A DNA stretch of 9,682 bases from Candidatus Brocadiaceae bacterium (GTDB lineage Bacteria > Planctomycetota > Brocadiia > SM23-32). The notes below the pieces were generated by a model. The model made no database searches, was not told the DNA's origin, and saw nothing but the letters and a program-made list of their open reading frames with translations. Positions 1 to 5,241 of the stretch are shown piece by piece. The stretch is from assembly GCA_003551785.1 (NCBI GenBank), contig PUNP01000014.1:1-9682 (forward strand), read 5' to 3'. Each line of letters begins with the position of its first letter. The stretch's first letter is position 1. The position numbers and the translations under genes were made by a program.

Positions 1-184
1 GCTCAGCTATTATAGAATCAGACCAGTTCCCCCTGGACGAAGAAGTTAACTCCAATACTTTTTCAATCTCCGGCGGAGAAATCGCGTCTTGGGGACGCTT
101 TTGACCCTCGCCACTTATGACGCGAAACTGCTCATATACGGAAGCTAAAACCCGAATGTCCACTTTTTCCAGCTCCTGTTCCAC
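1..184 (-). CDS. Partial open reading frame of unknown function, running off the window edge
   Basis: An open frame of 61 codons continues past position 1. It can start at GTG (184-182), preceded by an AGGA-like stretch, and a stop codon in the same frame lies just upstream at about 193-191. The peptide begins (M/V)EQELEKVDIRVLASVY and later contains ISPPEIEKVLELTSSS and NWSDSIIAE. It is charged and probably helical, with no signal peptide. I do not recognise the family. It overlaps the tail of the broken PIN gene by 53 bp in another frame, so it is either the 5' part of a separate gene or the 3' part of a gene joined to the PIN gene by a deletion. Its compositional quality (acidic helix, no low complexity) favours real coding sequence, but its start is uncertain. 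Confidence 0.4.
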   Translation of the reverse strand, partial: MEQELEKVDIRVLASVYEQFRVISGEGQKRPQDAISPPEIEKVLELTSSSRGNWSDSIIAE

Positions 185-395
185 CTTTTCCTAAATTCAA
201 ATCCTGGATCAACACCCGGACTAATTTGCTGTCCACCTTTTTCTTTGCATAACATCCGACTCCAACTTCTCCGAATTCATCAATAACCCCTTCCGGTAAA
301 ATGATTTCTTCGTAAATATCGTCTAAAAGATTCAGAAGCCTGACCTTCTCAAGGGCTATAAGGACGGATGTATCCACGATAGCAGATTCAGACAT
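132..395 (-). pseudogene. Truncated PIN-domain toxin (DUF3368/VapC-like)
   Basis: The protein starts MSESAIVDTSVLIALEKVRLLNLL and continues to a PEGVIDEFG segment. This is the N-terminal half of a PIN ribonuclease domain: the first metal-binding Asp is D8, followed by the conserved Thr/Ser and the helix leading to the I(L)PEGVxxE motif. Family members are about 150 residues long. Here recognisable similarity ends near DLNLGKG (about residue 70), after which the frame reads a Gly/Ser-rich tail (GGTGAGKSGHSG) to a stop at residue 88. The downstream acidic residues of the PIN active site are missing, so nuclease activity is unlikely. The start codon overlaps the antitoxin stop (shared ATGTCTGA), with AGGA 9 bp upstream, which is the usual coupled arrangement. 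The break at about 190 looks like a deletion or rearrangement junction, because no other frame restores the PIN C-terminus. Confidence 0.75.
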
Positions 396-609
396 TATTT
401 ATTTCCTGACTTAAATCAAGATCGGTATATTTCAGAGGAGGTATACCTTTGTGTATGAGTAGCTCAGAAAATGCTTTTTCGGAGTAACCTGCGATTCCTG
501 ATGCTTTCCCGAGAGAAACAGACCCATCCTCAAAAAGTTTTATTGCCAAGAGCAACTTCACCTCGTCCTCTGTTATATTTATTTCCGGAAGATTGACTGT
601 TATGCCCAT
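388..609 (-). CDS. UPF0175 family antitoxin-like protein
   Basis: This 73-residue protein (MGITVNLPEINITEDEVKLLLAIKLF...) has the UPF0175 pattern: a short N-terminal beta segment, a helix with LLLAIKLFEDGSVSLGKASGIAGYS, and a C-terminal FSELLIHKGIPPLKY segment. The GKASGIAGYS-FSELL part resembles a helix-turn-helix DNA-binding unit. Proteins of this family are commonly the antitoxin of a PIN-domain (DUF3368) toxin encoded immediately downstream, which is the arrangement here with an 8-bp overlap. I chose ATG at 609-607 because AAAGGAG lies 8 bp upstream. A TTG at 627 in the same frame overlaps this ribosome-binding site and is unlikely to be used. The gene appears intact although its partner toxin is truncated. 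It probably represses its own promoter, but no operator is obvious. Confidence 0.8.
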   Translation of the reverse strand: MGITVNLPEINITEDEVKLLLAIKLFEDGSVSLGKASGIAGYSEKAFSELLIHKGIPPLKYTDLDLSQEINNV

Positions 610-640
610 TTTCCATTCTCCTTTCAATTCACTTGAATTT

Positions 641-850
641 TTATAATAAGATTATAAAAAAGAACAGCCTGAAAAGCAAAAGGTCATTTCGTTCGATTGG
701 GTCTGGTATAGCGTCTATCTCTTCGTGGTGGACTGGTGACACAGCGAGTTTTTTATCCTGCGCCCTAACATGTTCCAAGATCAGAAATACAGCCTCAGTT
801 TCCAGGCGAATCCGCAAATAGCTTTGATCATCAAAAGGACGGCACAGTGG
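641..850 (-). pseudogene. Remnant of a second PIN-domain nuclease
   Basis: On the minus strand, from about 850 down to 690, the frame reads LCRPFDDQSYLRIRLETEAVFLILEHVRAQDKKLAVSPVHHEEIDAIPDP in continuous form. From family knowledge this resembles a stand-alone PIN group in which an N-terminal metal-binding segment (LDxCxxxRPFDDQ) is followed by RIRLEAEAVxLILE and a xVSSxxxxEI segment. The N-terminal Asp-containing strand is missing: the frame runs upstream into a 7-bp-period repeat (854-888). The C-terminal half is missing too: after PDPIERNDLL the frame degenerates into a Phe/Ile/Leu-rich AT stretch and stops at 641. The fragment lies directly upstream of the UPF0175 antitoxin. Similarity is judged by eye, so the family name is an inference. 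Confidence 0.5.
651..679 (-). promoter_or_regulatory. Possible promoter of the antitoxin-toxin pair (weak)
   Basis: On the minus strand a perfect TATAAT (656-651) lies 17 bp after TTGCTT (679-674). The -35 matches consensus at only three of six positions. It sits about 45 bp upstream of the antitoxin ATG, inside the AT-rich end of the upstream PIN remnant. A second AT-rich TATTAT at about 648-643 is an alternative -10. Confidence 0.3.
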
Positions 851-853
851 GCT

Positions 854-974
854 GAAGTCCGAGGTCTGAGGTCCGAAGTCAGAAACGACAACGGCGAACA
901 ACAGAACGACAGGAACGGCAGAGCTGAGATCATAGGTCAGAGGTCTGAGGTCAGAAATCAGATGCCAGAAACAA
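854..974 (+). repeat. Degenerate heptanucleotide repeat (GARGTCN), two blocks
   Basis: Block 1 (854-888) reads GAAGTCC, GAGGTCT, GAGGTCC, GAAGTCA, GAAACGA. Block 2 (933-974) reads TAGGTCA, GAGGTCT, GAGGTCA, GAAATCA, GATGCCA, GAAACAA. The 7-bp period is clear, while individual positions vary. The 44 bp between the blocks is A/C/G-rich (acgacaacggcgaac...), a vocabulary repeated near 2640, 6446 and 9590. No gene is supported here; short frames across it are repeat translations. From 975 to 1081 I see nothing recognisable, apart from a run of seven C (1072-1078) next to the end of the epimerase gene. Confidence 0.75.
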
Positions 975-1081
975 CAGTCAACTTTTAATCAGGACGACAC
1001 AACTGTCAATTCATTTCAAAACGAGGCACTTTCCACCGTCCTGGCTCTGTCATCTGCTTTGCGCTCGGAGCCCCCCCCTGA

Positions 1082-2104
1082 TCAGCGCTCATTGAGCAGG
1101 CTCTCCAGATTGGCCCTCACTTCATCGCGAGAACGGTTGGCTGTATACCATTTTATCGTCTCGCTCAGTCCCTGCTCAAAAGTATACGCGGGCGCCCAGC
1201 CGGTGCGCTCGCCGGCAAATGCGGTGTCCGCCGCGCGGTGCTTCACCCCCACCGGCTTGTCCACCTGATACTTAAGTCCCTCCGGCGGTGACCAGTTCAT
1301 GAGTTGAAAAACCTTCTCGCACGCCTCGTTGATGCTAATGAAATCGGGGATGCCGGCGTTCACCGCCGTGCCGTCCTCAATATTCTCGGACGCCGCTATC
1401 AACCCGCTCACAATATCCTGCACGTAAGTGAAGTTGCGTGTCTGCTCGCCATCGCCCCATACCTCGAACGGCGACTGCTGTATGAACGCCTTGGCTATCA
1501 GCGCAATGATCGCATGCGTCTCGTTCTCCCGAGGACCATACGCCGTGAAAATGCGCACCGAGGAGGTCTTCATCCCATGCTGATCATAATACGCGCGCAA
1601 CGACATCTCCCCCATCAGCTTTGCCCAGCCATACGCTTCGTCGGCAAACGCCTTGCCGGGCTCGTCAAAAGAAACCATCTCCTCGCGAAGCCGCTCGCGC
1701 TGCACCTGAATATGCGTCGGATATACGCAGGCACTGCTGGCAAAAGTGATGTGCTCCACGCCGTTCTTATGCGACGTTTCAAAAACAATGTTGTCAAGCG
1801 CCATGTTTGTTACGCAGTTGGCCGGATGAGACGCGATATAACCTCGACCGCCGTGGTCGGCTGCCAGATGGAAGACCGTCTCGCACCCCTTCGAGGCTTC
1901 CGAAGCGAATTCCCAGTGCTTGAGATCGCCCTCCATAAACTCAATATCGTCATGCACCGACCCGAGATTTTCCAGACGGCCGCTGGACAAATTGTCCGCT
2001 ACTCGCACTGAAGCACCTCGCTCAATCAGCGCTTCAACAAGATGACTGCCAATAAAACTTGCACCACCTGTGACTAATACTCGACGTCCATCCCACTTAA
2101 TCAT
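1082..2104 (-). CDS. NAD-dependent nucleotide-sugar epimerase/dehydratase (extended SDR, GDP-mannose 3,5-epimerase-like)
   Basis: This 340-residue protein has the extended short-chain dehydrogenase architecture at normal family length. The Rossmann motif is at residues 13-19 (GGASFIG), where the second glycine of GxxGxxG is Ser16. Asp37 at the end of the second strand suggests NAD(H). FHLAADHGGRGY (78-89) and SSACVYP (123-129) resemble GDP-mannose 3,5-epimerases, whose catalytic Cys lies in a SSACIYP motif. The active-site YxxxK is Y158-K162 (YGWAK), and YGPRENETHA and WGDGEQTRNFTYVQD follow as in sugar epimerases. It probably acts on a GDP- or UDP-hexose in the cytoplasm to supply surface polysaccharide synthesis. 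I chose ATG at 2104 (MIKWDGRRVLVTGG) with GGAG 9 bp upstream; a TTG at 2119 overlaps that site. It is encoded opposite to the export genes. The substrate is uncertain: UDP-glucose 4-epimerase-type activity is the main alternative. Confidence 0.9.
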   Translation of the reverse strand: MIKWDGRRVLVTGGASFIGSHLVEALIERGASVRVADNLSSGRLENLGSVHDDIEFMEGDLKHWEFASEASKGCETVFHLAADHGGRGYIASHPANCVTNMALDNIVFETSHKNGVEHITFASSACVYPTHIQVQRERLREEMVSFDEPGKAFADEAYGWAKLMGEMSLRAYYDQHGMKTSSVRIFTAYGPRENETHAIIALIAKAFIQQSPFEVWGDGEQTRNFTYVQDIVSGLIAASENIEDGTAVNAGIPDFISINEACEKVFQLMNWSPPEGLKYQVDKPVGVKHRAADTAFAGERTGWAPAYTFEQGLSETIKWYTANRSRDEVRANLESLLNER

Positions 2105-2223
2105 ACTCAAAATCTCCAAATAAAAGCATAGTGAACTGCAAGAGAATCAACTCAAAAACGGAGCGGCGCTTGCTTTCTGCGCATCCGCCCCACTGGAGGA
2201 TTGTGAAAAAAAAGGGCCAGGGG

Positions 2224-2355
2224 CGTGGCCGAAAAGGTGCAAAATGAAAAATATAGTAACACAAGATGCCCTTCATAGTATAGAACGCATCCCTGCGTGC
2301 GCCTTGGACAGGCAAGATGCCTGTCTTACATTCTGCCTGCACCTTTTCGGCCACG
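2224..2355. mobile_element. 132-bp MITE-like element with perfect 18-bp terminal inverted repeats (copy 1)
   Basis: The left end CGTGGCCGAAAAGGTGCA (2224-2241) is the exact reverse complement of the right end (2338-2355). The interior contains two hairpins in series: ACGCA-TCCC-TGCGT at about 2285-2298 and ACAGGCA-AGA-TGCCTGT at about 2308-2324. There is no coding capacity for a transposase. Positions 2231-2354 match copy 2 (2666-2789) with 5 mismatches and no gaps over 124 bp. The element lies 120 bp upstream of the epimerase start. Frames reading through it, with peptides such as VQAECKTGILPVQGARRDAF, are repeat translations, not genes. Confidence 0.8.
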
Positions 2356-2661
2356 TTCATAGACGGCTGACACACCATCCCCCGCTTACGTCTGATATCA
2401 CTCAAACGCAAAAATCCCATTCATAAGTTTTTTTTAGCTACTATGTGCACTCGTAATATCTGATGAGAATAAAATTATAATGAACATTTCGGGGGAAATC
2501 AAGTGTTAGGGGCGAGAACACGGGCTAAAGCATAGGAATTAAAAAGTGAAAATAAGGGTAAAGCCATTAATATTAGGGGTTTAGCGGTGTTTATGAAGAA
2601 CGGCAGTTAAAGCTGATAAGTTCTTAAGCTGTTGAGCAACGATAAAGGGGAACGACAGAAC
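2356..2661. other. AT-rich intergenic stretch without recognisable gene
   Basis: This stretch has no credible coding frame. It has a T8 run near 2428-2435, A-rich segments, and near 2608-2665 an AGCTGATAAG...TTAAGCTGTTGAGCAACG segment resembling the sequence after the exporter gene (6371-6396). I see no RNA gene or promoter with support. Confidence 0.6.
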
Positions 2662-2789
2662 GGCAGAAAAGGTGCAAAATGAGAAATATAGTAACACAAG
2701 ATGCCCTTCATAGTATAGAACGCATCCCTGCGTGCGCCCTGGACAGGCAAGATGCCTGTCATACATTCCGCCTGCACCTTTCCGGCCAC
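2662..2789. mobile_element. MITE-like element, copy 2 (left terminus eroded)
   Basis: This is a direct-orientation copy of the 2224-2355 element. GAAAAGGTGCA (2666-2676) starts the conserved part and TGCACCTTTCCGGCCAC (2773-2789) ends it. The outer left arm reads CGGCA instead of GTGGCC and merges with the local aacgacagaacggc vocabulary, so the left tip has been lost or overwritten. The right arm carries TTTCCGG, which matches the variant seen at 6856-6870. Confidence 0.75.
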
Positions 2790-2819
2790 ACCCGTAGTGG
2801 AATGAACCATTAGCAGCCT

Positions 2820-3060
2820 GCCGAAAATATGGCTCGCAGGGAAAACGTCCAATGATGTGGCGTCCCTACAGGACGCGGTTTGTTGGGTTGCATTCGCGTT
2901 CCCAGGGTTTACACCCCGGGCTGGTATGTAGTGTCCTTTCAGGACACGGCGGATATATCAATATTGTCCGTTTTTTTTACTTTGCAATGCACTGAGCCGT
3001 CAGGCGCCCCGTTTTCAGAGCGAAGTCTCTGAAAACGCGTAGTATCTTAAGTGTGTTCTC
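2820..3060. repeat. Series of isolated GC-rich hairpins
   Basis: Hairpins seen are GCGTCC-(CTACA)-GGACGC at 2860-2876, an imperfect CCCAGGG-(TTTACA)-CCCCGGG at about 2901-2920, GTGTCCT-(TTC)-AGGACAC at 2931-2947, and an 11-bp stem CGTTTTCAGAG-(CGAAGT)-CTCTGAAAACG at 3010-3037. A T8 run near 2970-2977 follows the third hairpin by over 20 bp, so it is not a standard terminator. There is no gene here. The hairpins resemble short repetitive extragenic palindromes, not protein-binding operators. Confidence 0.6.
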
Positions 3061-3076
3061 AGGCTAATCATGATAA

Positions 3077-3290
3077 CCACGGGGACAAGCCCCGTGGAGT
3101 CTCCCTGTAGTTGGCGTTGTGTTTACCTGGTAGTCAGTCACGCAAGCCACGGGCACAAGGCCCGTGGGGGAGGCGAATCTCAACGGGGGGATCAAACCTC
3201 CACGGGGCTTGTCGTTGTGGGTCAAACGACTGACCACCAGAAAGAAATTGGCCCCAAAAAATAATCCCCCTCGGGGCTTGCCCCCCGTGG
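3077..3290. repeat. Cluster of four CCACGGGN/NCCCGTGG hairpins in two orientations, including a 114-bp inverted-repeat element
   Basis: Two perfect 8-bp-stem hairpins with the same loop ACAAG lie at 3077-3097 (arms CCACGGGG/CCCCGTGG) and 3147-3167 (arms CCACGGGC/GCCCGTGG), 70 bp apart. Two decayed copies in the opposite orientation (loop CTTGT or CTTG) lie at 3200-3220 and about 3266-3290. Around the second and third hairpins, CTGGTAGTCAGTC (3127-3139) and GACTGACCACCAG (3228-3240) form 13-bp inverted ends with one mismatch, bounding a 114-bp unit. No gene is supported from 3064 to 3440; the frames there only translate repeats. Confidence 0.65.
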
Positions 3291-3446
3291 AAGAAATGAC
3301 TGCCGGCTTGGTACTGGCCGCTGTCTCCACGCGTGTGCGCCACCTGCCGACCGGGTAAGGGGCAGCGAAAGCGAGGAGATTTTTTGCAGAAGCACCCCCC
3401 CCCATCAGGGTGGATAACATGTCCATGCAAAAATCACGAAATTCAT

Positions 3447-3475
3447 TTGACATGAAAAGCTTTATCATGTAAAAT
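3447..3475 (+). promoter_or_regulatory. Near-consensus sigma-70 promoter for the lipoprotein gene
   Basis: TTGACA (3447-3452), a 17-bp spacer and TAAAAT (3470-3475) give a perfect -35 and a one-mismatch -10. The predicted start near 3482 leaves a leader of about 60 bp before the ATG at 3545, with GGAGG at 3532-3536 as ribosome-binding site. Confidence 0.7.
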
Positions 3476-3544
3476 TACATTAGTGTTTTTTTATTATGTC
3501 AGTCAGCTTAGACTTTCAATAATAACAATTCGGAGGTAGCGGAG

Positions 3545-4117
3545 ATGAAAGGGAAAATTATTGGTTTATTAAGCGTTTCGTGTATATTGATTTTGCTCTC
3601 CGGATGTGCCGTTGCACCAAGCTGGGTACGGCATGAGTCCGATACTTTTTATTGCAGCACTACGCCGGCCATATACGGTGTCGGTCGGTCCGCCCCCCAG
3701 GCAAGGGAAGAGAGAATGAAAATGCGCTTTGCCAGTATCCAAGCACGTCGTTCGGTTGTAGCCGCCCAGAAAGAGTATATCAAATATGTGCTTCGCGACT
3801 TCGCCTCTGCAAACGATCAATGGTTCGACCTGGACGCCCTTGAAAACGAGATAGATGATATAGCCGACGTTGCTAACGACCGCCTCAGGATGAGACCAGT
3901 ATTTATCGATGAATGGCAGGACACGCGGTATCTGCCATGGGAACGCAGAGACAACAGAGGTACAATCTACGTCCTGGGTGAACAGAAGATCGATGAAAAT
4001 TTCAAACTGCAACTGCTGGAATCCCTCAATACCAGTTTCAGGGCCAGAGAGGCCAGAGTACTGAAAGCCGACCCCGATACCGTCACCGTCGGATTCGCCG
4101 AATACCTGGGGGTTTAG
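3545..4117 (+). CDS. LPP20-like outer-membrane lipoprotein, function unknown
   Basis: This is a 190-residue protein with a lipoprotein signal peptide: MKGK, a hydrophobic core IIGLLSVSCILILL, and lipobox LSGC with Cys21. Residue +2 is Ala, which favours the outer membrane by the usual sorting rule. The mature part has PAIYGVGRSAPQAREERMKMRFASIQARRSVV (41-72), the pattern of LPP20-type lipoproteins: a GxGxA-like strand followed by an Arg/Ala-rich helix. An acidic middle (91-110) and a C-terminal helix-strand (FKLQLLESLNTSFR...VTVGFAEYLGV) follow. The start is set by GGAGG 8 bp upstream. It is probably a single-gene transcript from the promoter at 3447-3475, since 512 bp of mostly repeats separate it from the next gene. 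A role in envelope or polysaccharide assembly is inferred only from location. The stop codon abuts a hairpin-array repeat. Confidence 0.8.
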   Translation: MKGKIIGLLSVSCILILLSGCAVAPSWVRHESDTFYCSTTPAIYGVGRSAPQAREERMKMRFASIQARRSVVAAQKEYIKYVLRDFASANDQWFDLDALENEIDDIADVANDRLRMRPVFIDEWQDTRYLPWERRDNRGTIYVLGEQKIDENFKLQLLESLNTSFRAREARVLKADPDTVTVGFAEYLGV

Positions 4118-4317
4118 AATCATCACCTCGGGGTAAAACCCGAGGCTACAGTACTTTGCCCCTTAGGGGCAAGGCCTCTGTTTTCGCCCCAGCGGGGCTT
4201 AGGTAGCCCCTGGTTTTAACCAGGGGTAATAAAAGATACAAAGATAAATGCGCCCCGGAAGGGGCGCGGTAGCAGCTGAAGTTGCGGCATTTGCTCATTA
4301 TTTACCTTTTCGGCCAA
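4117..4317. mobile_element. Hairpin-array element, truncated copy
   Basis: Five hairpins stand in series: CCTCGGG/CCCGAGG (4126-4145), TTGCCCC-TTA-GGGGCAA (4156-4172), GCCCC-AGC-GGGGC (4186-4198), CCCCTGGTT/AACCAGGGG (4207-4226) and GCGCCCC-GGAA-GGGGCGC (4250-4267). A terminus CCTTTTCGGCCA (4305-4316) follows. The order, loops and linkers (AATAAAAGATACAAAGAT) match the reverse complement of the complete element at 6564-6844. Similarity begins at GAATCATCACC (4117-4127), the last base of the lipoprotein stop codon. The first hairpin and left terminus are absent. No T-run follows any hairpin, so these are not classical intrinsic terminators, though they could protect the transcript 3' end. Confidence 0.75.
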
Positions 4318-4431
4318 GCTCCCGGTGGCCCTTTGAAGGGTTCCGGAGTCCGAAAATTGCTACGCGCTCCCCGGGACGCTTGAAAGCGTCCACTGCGAGC
4401 CGAAAAGCGCATCATGCCCGATACGAGAACG
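4318..4431. repeat. Hairpins plus a fragment of the hairpin-array element's left end
   Basis: GGACGCT-(TGAA)-AGCGTCC forms a 7-bp-stem hairpin at 4374-4391, and CCCTT/AAGGG a weaker one near 4329-4340. GCCGAAAAGCGCATCAT (4399-4415) and the following GCCCGATACG match the left terminus of the complete element (reverse complement of 6814-6838). The left end therefore lies to the right of the body, a permuted arrangement or a second truncated copy. No gene is supported between 4118 and 4629. Confidence 0.6.
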
Positions 4432-4510
4432 AACACGAATTCAGCATCTATACGCAGCGGCGTATGGTTCACTGAGGGCTGCGCCTGACCTGTTTTACCT
4501 GGATTTGCAG

Positions 4511-4539
4511 TTGACATCTGATGTATTATGTGTTATGAT
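4511..4539 (+). promoter_or_regulatory. Near-consensus sigma-70 promoter for the CNA_B-like/exporter genes
   Basis: TTGACA (4511-4516), a 17-bp spacer and TATGAT (4534-4539) give a perfect -35 and a one-mismatch -10. The predicted start near 4546 leaves a leader of about 85 bp. It probably drives both 4630-5241 and 5287-6363. Confidence 0.75.
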
Positions 4540-4570
4540 TACAGTAACTGAATATTATGCAGCACAATTC

Positions 4571-4584
4571 TGTTTATGTAAACA
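4571..4584. promoter_or_regulatory. 14-bp dyad in the leader, possible operator
   Basis: TGTTTA-TG-TAAACA is a perfect 6-bp-arm inverted repeat lying about 25 bp after the predicted transcription start and 35 bp before the ribosome-binding site. Its position would suit a repressor site. AT-rich dyads of this size also occur by chance. Confidence 0.3.
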
Positions 4585-4629
4585 AAATGATGTGTAATTA
4601 ACTTCACAATAGGGGTTTAGGAGGCAAAG

Positions 4630-5241
4630 ATGAGAAATTTAATGTTGGCGAAATATGCAAAGTCAGTTAAAAATGTATTCACCCGTGTTCGTCCTCTGTA
4701 TATAATTGCCGCATTATTTTTGATGATTTGTGGATATTCAACGGCTGATGAGCCGGAGATATTTTCGGTGGCCGCTTTTCCTGAATTGACGTTCAGCAGT
4801 GAGAATATCATTACACTTCCACCGGGCGATATTACCGGCAGTGCCCTCAAGACCGATGAAATATCCACGTATGCCAACATGCGTATTGCGCTTTACGATC
4901 CGGAGACCGGCGATCTGATCGCAGAGACGGTGAGTGATGAGAACGGAGAATTTGCATTCGAGGAAGTCCCGGAAGGCCAGTATGTCCTGGTCGTCGGCAA
5001 TCCCGGACTGGTGACGATAGTGAATGTCGTAGCCGGTGCTTCCGTCGGTCAATTGGATGTTATCGTCCCCGCGCCGGCAGCCTTGCCTGTGCCCGCCTGG
5101 GCTCCCGCCTTTGTTCAGGCAGCGCCCGCCCTGACCGCTGCTGGAGTCGCCACTGGCGCCATTGTGACCGTAGCTGCAGTCCACAGGTATAATACCCGCC
5201 GTACAGACCGTCAACGTGCTATTTCGCCTATTATGCCCTGA
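4630..5241 (+). CDS. Exported CNA_B/carboxypeptidase-regulatory-like beta-sandwich protein with C-terminal hydrophobic anchor
   Basis: This is a 203-residue protein. A basic N-region (residues 1-21) and hydrophobic segment PLYIIAALFLMICGY (22-36) form a signal peptide with likely cleavage after STA (39). Residues 67-132 (DITGSALKTDE...MRIALYDPETGDLIAETVSDENGEFAFEEVPEGQYVLVV) have the pattern of a small CNA_B or carboxypeptidase regulatory-like beta-sandwich: a DPETG turn, an S-D-E-NGEFxF strand and a PEGxYxL strand. Next comes a Pro/Ala linker VPAPAALPVPAW (146-157), a hydrophobic stretch (157-184) and a basic tail HRYNTRRTDRQR. The start is fixed by AGGAGG 5 bp upstream of ATG. The exporter follows after 45 bp, so co-transcription is likely. 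Such domains mediate protein or sugar contacts, and a role in export or anchoring is my inference. I know no named family for the full architecture. Confidence 0.8.
   Translation: MRNLMLAKYAKSVKNVFTRVRPLYIIAALFLMICGYSTADEPEIFSVAAFPELTFSSENIITLPPGDITGSALKTDEISTYANMRIALYDPETGDLIAETVSDENGEFAFEEVPEGQYVLVVGNPGLVTIVNVVAGASVGQLDVIVPAPAALPVPAWAPAFVQAAPALTAAGVATGAIVTVAAVHRYNTRRTDRQRAISPIMP

Noticed and set aside
1304..2011. Long plus-strand frame opposite the epimerase
   Set aside because: It is antisense to a strongly supported SDR gene and Arg/His-rich without domain motifs, as expected for a shadow frame in GC-rich coding DNA.
2105..2119. TTG start giving a 5-residue longer epimerase
   Set aside because: The TTG overlaps the GGAG ribosome-binding site that fits ATG 2104.
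2097..2420. Minus-strand 107-codon frame as a gene
   Set aside because: Most of it translates the 132-bp inverted-repeat element; the peptide VQAECKTGILPVQ-type recurs wherever the repeat occurs. There is no ribosome-binding site or domain.
2607..2852. Minus-strand 81-codon frame as a gene
   Set aside because: It is a translation of the second copy of the same repeat, with near-identical peptide.
2931..2977. Intrinsic terminator from the GTGTCCT hairpin and T8 run
   Set aside because: The T-run is more than 20 bp from the stem, and no plus-strand gene ends upstream.
3064..3468. Minus-strand 134-codon frame as a gene
   Set aside because: It reads across the CCACGGG hairpin cluster and contains the opposite strand of the promoter. 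Repeated PRGG-type peptides come from the hairpins, and no domain is recognisable.
4126..4267. Intrinsic terminators after the lipoprotein gene
   Set aside because: The hairpins are GC-rich, but none is followed by a U-run, and they match a repeat element found elsewhere in inverted orientation.
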